Assembly: GCA_003159795.1 (NCBI GenBank)
Contig: PLPK01000083.1
Location: 1 to 53,776 of the forward strand
DNA: 53,776 bases
Direction of reading: 5' to 3'
Source: Acidimicrobiaceae bacterium
Lineage (GTDB): Bacteria; Actinomycetota; Acidimicrobiia; Acidimicrobiales; Bog-793
The translations under genes were made by a program, and so were the position numbers. Shown here in pieces: positions 48,630-53,776 of the stretch. The notes beneath the pieces were generated by a model, which was not told the DNA's origin, did not search any database, and saw only the letters and a list, made by a program, of their open reading frames with translations. Within the stretch, counting starts at the first letter, position 1, and every line of letters starts with the position of its first letter.

Positions 48630-49508
48630 CTAGGCGCCGAGCATCTCCCCGGGGCGGGGTCGCGCGCCGGCACGCCAGGCAGCAAAGGGGAGCGGCCCGC
48701 GGCCCTCGATCTGCACCTCGACGAGTTCGAGCGCGCCGGCGCCCGTGATGACGGCGGAACCCTCGAGAAGGCCGGGCGGGGCGCCGGACGCAGGGTGATC
48801 GGCGTGCGGACGCGCCGCGAGGACGATGAGACGCCGGCCGCGGAAGGTCGTCCAGGCGCGTCCAACGCGCACGACCCGATGGCACTCGACAGCCGAGCGA
48901 CTGAAATCGAGCCGCAGTTCGTCCGGCGTGAGCTTGGCGGCGTAGCTCGCCTCGCCAGACTGCGGGGTGGGCGCGGGCAACCCCGCCGGCCGGTCGAGCA
49001 GCTCGAGGAGGAGCGCCGTGCCGACCGCGCCGAGACGCCCGCGAAGCTCACCGGCCGTCTCGTCGTCGCCGATCACGACCTCGCGGTGGGCGTAGACGGG
49101 GCCGGTATCGAGGCCCTTCTCGAGTGCCATCACGCAGACCCCGGTCGTCAGGTCGCCGGCAACTATCGCCCGCTCGACCGGCGCCGCGCCGCGCCAGCGC
49201 GGGAGCAGGGAGTAGTGGACGTTCACCATCGGAACCCGCTCGAGCACGCCGGGCGGGACGATCCGGCCGAAGGCGACGACGACCCCGAGCTCGGCACCAG
49301 TTCCCACCACGTCCTCGACGCGTTCGGTGACCGCGATGCCGAACTCGCCCGCGACCCGCTTCACTGGCGTCGGCGAGGGCTCCTCGCGCCGCCCACGCCG
49401 GCGATCCGGAGAGGTGACGACGAGCACGACCTCGTGGCCCCCGTCGACGAGCGCCCGCAGCGTCCCCGCCGCCACGTCCGGCGAGCCGAGGAAGACGAGC
49501 CGGCTCAG
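48630..49508 (-). CDS. fmt: Methionyl-tRNA formyltransferase, probable CUG start
   Basis: Fmt formylates Met-tRNA for initiation. The protein has the formyl-folate domain motifs VVVAFGRIVPPGVLE, HYSLLPRWRGAAPVERAI (catalytic Asn-His-Asp region) and MALEKGLDTGPVY, and a C-terminal OB-like domain. The only standard start, GTG 49475, would cut off the first beta strand. Reading from CTG 49508 restores SRLVFLGSPDVAAGTLRAL, the normal Fmt start. Upstream in this frame is the def TAG (49518-49520), leaving just GGG, CGG, GCG and CTG as codons. AGGGG sits 6 nt before CTG. Length from CTG is 292 aa, slightly shorter than average. Confidence 0.92.
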   Translation of the reverse strand: MSRLVFLGSPDVAAGTLRALVDGGHEVVLVVTSPDRRRGRREEPSPTPVKRVAGEFGIAVTERVEDVVGTGAELGVVVAFGRIVPPGVLERVPMVNVHYSLLPRWRGAAPVERAIVAGDLTTGVCVMALEKGLDTGPVYAHREVVIGDDETAGELRGRLGAVGTALLLELLDRPAGLPAPTPQSGEASYAAKLTPDELRLDFSRSAVECHRVVRVGRAWTTFRGRRLIVLAARPHADHPASGAPPGLLEGSAVITGAGALELVEVQIEGRGPLPFAAWRAGARPRPGEMLGA

Positions 49509-49517
49509 CGCCCGCCC

Positions 49518-50015
49518 CTAGCGCCCGTCTTCGAGGGCGCGCCCGCGCAGGATCCGCATCGCGTCCTTGCGGTCCTTGTGGCCGAGCCGCTCGAGAAGCA
49601 GCATCCCGTCGAGGTGGTCGACCTCGTGCTGGAAACACCGGCCGAGCAGCTCGTCGGCCTCGACGTCGATCTCTTCGCCGTCGAGCCCGATCCCGACGAG
49701 GTGGACGCGGGCCGGGCGGATGATCTCCCAGTGCAGATCCGGCACGGACAGGCAGCCCTCGAGGTAGGTCCACTCCCCCGAGGTCTCGACGATGCGTGGG
49801 TTGACCACGGCACCCGGCCCGTCGCCGACGTCGTAGACGAAGAAGCGTCGCTGCACGCCGATCTGCGGCGCGGCGAGCCCCACCCCCGGCGCGGCGTACA
49901 TCGTCACGAGCATGTCCTCGGCGAGCTGGCGCAGCGCGTCGTCGATCTCGGTGACCGCAAGGGTCGGTTGCCGCAGGACCGGGTCGCCGAAGACCCTGAT
50001 CGGGAGGGTCGCCAC
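49518..50015 (-). CDS. def: Peptide deformylase
   Basis: Def removes the formyl group from new proteins. The 165-aa metalloenzyme has the three motifs GVGLAAPQ, EGCLSVPD (Cys metal ligand) and CFQHEVDHLDG (two His ligands and catalytic Glu). GTG 50015 gives the normal start ATLPIRVFGDPVLR; an upstream ATG at 50120 adds residues that overlap ribF and are not conserved. It lies directly before fmt, the enzyme whose modification it reverses. Confidence 0.96.
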   Translation of the reverse strand: MATLPIRVFGDPVLRQPTLAVTEIDDALRQLAEDMLVTMYAAPGVGLAAPQIGVQRRFFVYDVGDGPGAVVNPRIVETSGEWTYLEGCLSVPDLHWEIIRPARVHLVGIGLDGEEIDVEADELLGRCFQHEVDHLDGMLLLERLGHKDRKDAMRILRGRALEDGR

Positions 50016-50025
50016 GGCGCCGATC

Positions 50026-50901
50026 CTATCGGTACCCTCGCGAGCGGCTCGTCGACGGCGCGTCCCCCGGTTCCGCCCCCCGGCCGATCGTGGCGATGAA
50101 TCGCACGTCGATCCGTCCATCCCCCGCGAACCGCGCCGGCGCCGCGTCCCCCTCGGCGGTCACGTCGGGCGCGAGCTCGATCATCGTCGCCCCGCCGCCA
50201 CCCTCGCGCACCCGGGCGACGCCCGTGCGCGAAACCCTCGCCACCGACCAGGACACGCGGTAATCGCCCGCCGGCGGGACGAGGAGCTCCGCCGGGACCG
50301 CGACGAGGTCGGCGCGCACGTCGGCGGCCTCGCCGCGCACCTCGTGGTCACGTCCTAGGAGGCGACGCGCCTCGTCGAGGCGCGCCTCCGCGATGAGCTG
50401 CCGGATGAGCGAGGACGAGATGACGGTACGTTCGGCGTCGTCCGTGACGAGCTCAACCGGCGTGACGGTGAAGCCGAGGCTTGCACCCATCGACTGCAAA
50501 AGGGTCACGTCACCGCGGTGCCGGTGGCCGAAGTGGAAGCTCGAACCCACGACGAGGGCGCGCACGCCGAGCTGCCCGACGAGCACGCTCTCGACGAATT
50601 GCTCGGCGCTCTGCGCGGCCAGCTTCCCGTCGAACTCGAGCACGACCGCGTCGACACCGCGCTCCCGCAACAGCTCCAGCTTGTGATCGAGCCCCGTGAG
50701 TAGTCGCGGCGCCGCCTGCGGGCGCACGATCGCCATCGGATGGCGGTCGAACGTGACGGCGACGCATGGCAGCGCGAGCACCGCGGCCTGGCGCCGGGTC
50801 TCCTCGATCAGCCGTCGGTGCCCGAGGTGGACGCCGTCGAACGTGCCGATCGTCGCGACAACAAAGCCTTCCCTTGCCCGTGGGCGATCGATCCCGGCCA
50901 T
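50026..50901 (-). CDS. ribF: RibF-like FAD synthetase with a degenerate riboflavin-kinase half
   Basis: Bifunctional RibF makes FMN then FAD. Residues 1-185 form a normal FMN adenylyltransferase domain: ATIGTFDGVHLGHRRLI, VTFDRHPMAIVRP, VGSSFHFGHRHRG and VISSSLIRQLI. The C-terminal half should carry the riboflavin kinase barrel with the GFPTAN motif and a downstream catalytic Glu. Instead residues 186-291 show a beta-rich stretch (LLVPPAGDYRVSWSVARV) with no PTAN motif and no clear nucleotide site. Total length is 291 rather than ~310. It lies 10 nt before def and 12 nt after truB. Confidence 0.85.
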   Translation of the reverse strand: MAGIDRPRAREGFVVATIGTFDGVHLGHRRLIEETRRQAAVLALPCVAVTFDRHPMAIVRPQAAPRLLTGLDHKLELLRERGVDAVVLEFDGKLAAQSAEQFVESVLVGQLGVRALVVGSSFHFGHRHRGDVTLLQSMGASLGFTVTPVELVTDDAERTVISSSLIRQLIAEARLDEARRLLGRDHEVRGEAADVRADLVAVPAELLVPPAGDYRVSWSVARVSRTGVARVREGGGGATMIELAPDVTAEGDAAPARFAGDGRIDVRFIATIGRGAEPGDAPSTSRSRGYR

Positions 50902-50913
50902 CTCGTTTCGACG

Positions 50914-51855
50914 CTACTCGCCCGAAAACGCGCTCTCGCCGGGCTGCGCCGTGACGACGACGAGCGGCTTCATCCTCTCGCCCGGGATGGCCTCGTAAAC
51001 GGCGAGCAGTCGTCCGGTCCCGTCCGAGACCGCCCAGGGTCCCTCGCCCGTCGCGGCGACGAGCGGGCGCGAGAGCACTCGACCGTGCGTAACCTCGTCG
51101 GCGACCGCCGCCTCGACAACGACGGGGGAAAGGTGCGCGACGAGCTCCCCCATCGGGCGTAGGTCGCCAAGGCCGAGCGCGTCGAGGGTCACTGCCCCCG
51201 CGACGCTGAATCCACCGATCGCCGCGCGGCGCAGCACCCGCAGGTGGGCTCCCCCGCCGAGCGCCGCCCCGAGATCCGCCGCGAGCACCCGCACGTACGT
51301 GCCGGACGAGCACTCGACGCCAATCGCGTAGACCTGCGGGTCCCCGGTCGGGGCGACGTCGAACCGGAAGACCTCGACGGGACGCGGGGCGCGCTCGACC
51401 TCGATGCCGGCGCGGGCGAGCTCGTACAGGCGCCGCCCGCCGACTCGTACCGCCGAGACCATCGGCGGGATCTGCAGGATCCTCCCGGTGAGGCTCCCGG
51501 CCGCGGCCCGCACCTGGTCGGGCGTGACCGCGGCCATGTCGAACGTCCCCGTCACCGCCCCCGAGGCATCGAGCGTGGACGTCGCCGTACCGAGCACGAC
51601 CTCGGCCTCGTAAGACTTCGGCAGCGCCGTCGCGAAACGCAACAGGCGCGTCGCCCGGCCCACGCCGATGACAAGGACGCCGGTCGCATCCGGATCAAGC
51701 GTCCCGGCGTGCCCGCAGCGCTTCACGGCCAGGATCCCGCGGACCTTGGCAACGACGTCCTGCGAGGTCCAGCCGGCCGGCTTGTCAACGACGACGACCC
51801 CGTCGGGGCCTCCACCCCGGCGGGCGGTACCACCGGCGGGGCGCGTGCCCGTCAG
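50914..51855 (-). CDS. truB: tRNA pseudouridine-55 synthase, probable CUG start
   Basis: TruB makes pseudouridine 55 in the T-loop of tRNAs. The protein shows GVVVVDKPAGWTSQDVV, the catalytic GHAGTLDPDATGVLVI (Asp nucleophile), SYEAEVVLG and CSSGTYVRVLAADLG, with a C-terminal PUA-like domain. Between the rbfA stop and the conserved GVVVVDKP there is no ATG, GTG or TTG in frame. CTG 51855 overlaps the rbfA TGA as CTGA, the geometry of the many ATGA overlaps here, and GGAGG stands 4 nt upstream. This gives 313 aa with a 17-residue leader before the conserved core. ATC 51858 is the next option. Confidence 0.93.
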   Translation of the reverse strand: MTGTRPAGGTARRGGGPDGVVVVDKPAGWTSQDVVAKVRGILAVKRCGHAGTLDPDATGVLVIGVGRATRLLRFATALPKSYEAEVVLGTATSTLDASGAVTGTFDMAAVTPDQVRAAAGSLTGRILQIPPMVSAVRVGGRRLYELARAGIEVERAPRPVEVFRFDVAPTGDPQVYAIGVECSSGTYVRVLAADLGAALGGGAHLRVLRRAAIGGFSVAGAVTLDALGLGDLRPMGELVAHLSPVVVEAAVADEVTHGRVLSRPLVAATGEGPWAVSDGTGRLLAVYEAIPGERMKPLVVVTAQPGESAFSGE

Positions 51856-52238
51856 GATCCCTCCCCCGGTTGGGTCCCGCCCGCCTCGGCGGTGTTCGCC
51901 CGCCGCAACGCCTCCTCGATCCGGTTGCCCTCGACGATCGCCGGGTCGACGGCGAAGCTGAGGGTCGGCGTGCGCTTGAGCCTCGCCTGGGAGGCGAGGG
52001 CGCGCTGGAGGTGCCGCCGGCGCTCCTCGAGGGCGAGCTGCGCGTCGGGCCTGAGCGAGGCGAGGTAGACGACGGCGTGGCGCAGGTCGCCCTCGCAGGC
52101 GACATCGGTGATCGTCACGAGGGCGAGCCGCTCGTCGGCGTCGCCGAGGCGCTCGATCTCCTCTGCGAGCACCTCGAGGACGAGCGCGTTCACGCGAGCG
52201 AGCCGTGGGTAGGGTCGCACGGGAGGCCGGCGGCGCAT
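51852..52238 (-). CDS. rbfA: Ribosome-binding factor A
   Basis: RbfA assists late 30S maturation and cold adaptation by binding near 16S rRNA helix 1. The 128-aa KH-fold protein has RVNALVLEVLAEEIERLGDADER, VTITDVACEGDLRHAVVYLAS and LKRTPTLSFAVDPAIVEGNRIEEAL, matching the family end to end. An Arg/Pro-rich start and a Gly-rich end flank it. ATG 52238 is 49 nt after infB across a hairpin. Confidence 0.95.
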   Translation of the reverse strand: MRRRPPVRPYPRLARVNALVLEVLAEEIERLGDADERLALVTITDVACEGDLRHAVVYLASLRPDAQLALEERRRHLQRALASQARLKRTPTLSFAVDPAIVEGNRIEEALRRANTAEAGGTQPGEGS

Positions 52239-52259
52239 CCTCGTCCATCTCCTGTCTCA

Positions 52260-52277
52260 CCCCGTCAGCCGACGGGG
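52260..52277 (-). terminator. Stem-loop between infB and rbfA
   Basis: CCCCGTC and GACGGGG form a 7-bp stem with a 4-nt loop (52260-52277), 10 nt after the infB stop and 21 nt before the rbfA start. There is no T-run. It may be an attenuator or an mRNA processing site lowering expression after infB. Confidence 0.4.
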
Positions 52278-52287
52278 CGATCATCGA

Positions 52288-53776
52288 TCAGATCCTCGGG
52301 ATCTCGCGTTCTTCGTAGGTCTCGATGATGTCGCCCTGGTGCAGGTCCTGGAAGTCGGTGAGGCCGATGCCGCACTCGAAGCCCGACTGGACCTCGCGGG
52401 CGTCGTCCTTGAAGCGGCGCAGCGAGCTGATCGCGCCCTTCCAGATGACCGCGCCCTCCCGTAGGAAGCGGACCTTCGATCCGCGGGTGATCGTCCCGTT
52501 CAGCACGTAGCACCCGGCGACGGCGCCGACGCGTGGCACGCGGAAGACCTCGCGCACCTCGGCCTCGCCCGTCACGATCTCCTCGAAGACCGGAGCGAGC
52601 ATGCCGACCATCGCCGCCTCGATGTCCTCAACGAGCTTGTAGATGATCTCGTAGGTGCGGATCTCGACCGAGTGGGTCTCGGCGAGTTCACGGGCCCGCC
52701 GGTCGGGCCGGACGTTGAAGCCGATGATCGTCGCCGCCGCGGCAACAGCGAGCTGGACGTCGTACTCGGTGATGCCGCCGACCGCCCGGTGGACGAAGGC
52801 GACCTTCACGTCCTCGCGCTCGAGCCGGCGCAGGCTCTCCGTCACGGCCTCGAGTGAGCCCTGCACGTCGGCCTTCAGGACGAGGTTGAGCGTCGCCGTC
52901 TCGCCCCGCTGGATCTGCTCGAAGATGTCCTCGAGCTTGGCGCCCGACGCCGGGGCCGAGGGCGAGGGCGCGTAGCCCGCGTAGCGCTGGCGCTGCTCAC
53001 GGGCCTCGCCGATCGTGCGGGCGATCCCGAGGTCCGAGGTCGCGCGCAGCTCGTCGCCGGCGCTCGCCGGCTCCGAGAGCCCGAGCACCTGCGCCGGCAT
53101 CGAGGGCAGGGCCTCTTTCACCTGGTCGCCATGCTCGTCGATGAGCGCTCGGACCTTGCCCCACGCCGGGCCGGCGACGATGGTGTCGCCGACGCGCAGC
53201 GTCCCGGACTGGATGAGGACCGTCGCCACAGGACCGCGCCCGACGTCGAGGTTCGCCTCGAGCACGACGCCGCGGGCGGGCGCCTCAGGGCTTGCCTTCA
53301 GCTCGAGCACCTCGGAGAGCACGGCGATCTGGTCCAGCAGGTCATCGACGCCGAGGCCCTGCAGTGCCGAGGTCTCGACGGTGATCGTGTCGCCGCCCCA
53401 CGCCTCAGGCACGAGGCCCTGCTCGGAGAGCTGCTGGAGGACCCGGTTGGGATCCGCCCCGTCCTTGTCGATCTTGTTCAAGGCGACGATGATCGGCACT
53501 CCGGCCGACTTGGCGTGGTTGATCGCCTCGACCGTCTGGGGCATGACGCCGTCGTCCGCCGCGACGACGAGCACGACGATGTCGGTCACCTGGGCGCCGC
53601 GGGCCCGCATCGCGGTGAAGGCCTCATGTCCCGGCGTGTCGATGAAGGTGATCCGCTGGCCGTCGCGCTCGACCTGGTAGGCGCCGATGTGCTGTGTGAT
53701 GCCGCCCGCCTCGGACTCGACGACGTTCGTCTTGCGGATCCGGTCGAGAAGCAACGTCTTGCCGTGGTCGACGTGG
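52288..53776 (-). CDS. infB: Translation initiation factor IF-2, C-terminal part (5' end outside window)
   Basis: IF-2 is the GTPase that brings fMet-tRNA to the 30S subunit. The window starts inside the G1 loop ([13 protein letters not shown] at the edge). Then follow switch I with [13 protein letters not shown]3 [16 protein letters not shown]4 [10 protein letters not shown] and G5 [12 protein letters not shown]. Domains II to IV end in the fMet-binding C-domain ([40 protein letters not shown]). About 496 residues are visible; the variable N-terminal part is missing. It heads the rbfA-truB-ribF-def-fmt-rpe-hisG series on the same strand. Confidence 0.97.
   Translation of the reverse strand, partial: HVDHGKTLLLDRIRKTNVVESEAGGITQHIGAYQVERDGQRITFIDTPGHEAFTAMRARGAQVTDIVVLVVAADDGVMPQTVEAINHAKSAGVPIIVALNKIDKDGADPNRVLQQLSEQGLVPEAWGGDTITVETSALQGLGVDDLLDQIAVLSEVLELKASPEAPARGVVLEANLDVGRGPVATVLIQSGTLRVGDTIVAGPAWGKVRALIDEHGDQVKEALPSMPAQVLGLSEPASAGDELRATSDLGIARTIGEAREQRQRYAGYAPSPSAPASGAKLEDIFEQIQRGETATLNLVLKADVQGSLEAVTESLRRLEREDVKVAFVHRAVGGITEYDVQLAVAAAATIIGFNVRPDRRARELAETHSVEIRTYEIIYKLVEDIEAAMVGMLAPVFEEIVTGEAEVREVFRVPRVGAVAGCYVLNGTITRGSKVRFLREGAVIWKGAISSLRRFKDDAREVQSGFECGIGLTDFQDLHQGDIIETYEEREIPRI

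Noticed and set aside
1-53776. CRISPR array, rRNA genes or complete insertion sequences
   Set aside because: No regularly spaced repeats, no rRNA-like sequence and no transposase motifs were seen in the window.

Overview
The window looks like a contig piece from a high-GC Gram-positive of the phylum Actinomycetota. Indications are uniformly GC-rich third codon positions, frequent GTG/TTG starts, an ANTAR response regulator, small two-gene ECF systems, and a full bacterial type II fatty-acid operon. A member of the Acidimicrobiia or a relative is my best guess from the look of the proteins, not a demonstrated placement. Both ends cut genes: a collagen-like protein at the left and infB at the right.

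Left part (1-12.3 kb): a collagen-like surface protein, an ECF-type sigma factor, a YbjN-like small protein, and a minus-strand operon of an ANTAR regulator plus an ABC exporter whose ATPase carries a membrane anchor. Next come a broken menC-like gene and a tRNA-Leu(CAA). The tRNA is followed by a worn integrated-element scar: an integrase remnant, a few small genes and a 77-nt second copy of the tRNA 3' part. A kinase-like P-loop protein, a secreted protein and a large fused 2Fe-2S/molybdopterin oxidoreductase close this part.

Middle (12.6-31.6 kb): a tightly coupled operon fabD-fabH-fabG-acpP-fabF, continuing into a UbiB/AarF kinase and deoC. FabD carries an extra C-terminal lipoyl/biotinyl-like domain without an attachment lysine. 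Then follow a secreted protein, an ECF sigma factor with a DUF4349 membrane partner, a NatAB-like ABC exporter, a GABA/putrescine catabolic pair (aminotransferase and aldehyde dehydrogenase), an HpnA-like epimerase and an ACT-domain malic enzyme.

Accessory stretch (31.6-38.6 kb): gene density drops. It holds a BNR-repeat fragment, a GerW-family protein, a coupled pair of lipoproteins (BNR-repeat and DUF4232-like), a DUF1275 membrane protein coupled to a 3-hydroxyisobutyrate-dehydrogenase-like enzyme, a DinB-like protein and several gaps with small repeats.

Right part (38.6-53.8 kb): two minus-strand housekeeping clusters. One is infC-rpmI-rplT-rRNA methyltransferase-pheS-pheT-glycosyltransferase. 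The other is infB-rbfA-truB-ribF-def-fmt-rpe-hisG-cold-shock-like. Three genes here appear to use near-cognate starts (AUC for infC, CUG for fmt and truB), and RibF has lost a recognisable riboflavin kinase domain. I see no single new defence or biosynthetic system. The most unusual features are the FabD fusion, the near-cognate starts, the RibF tail and the tRNA-Leu element scar.
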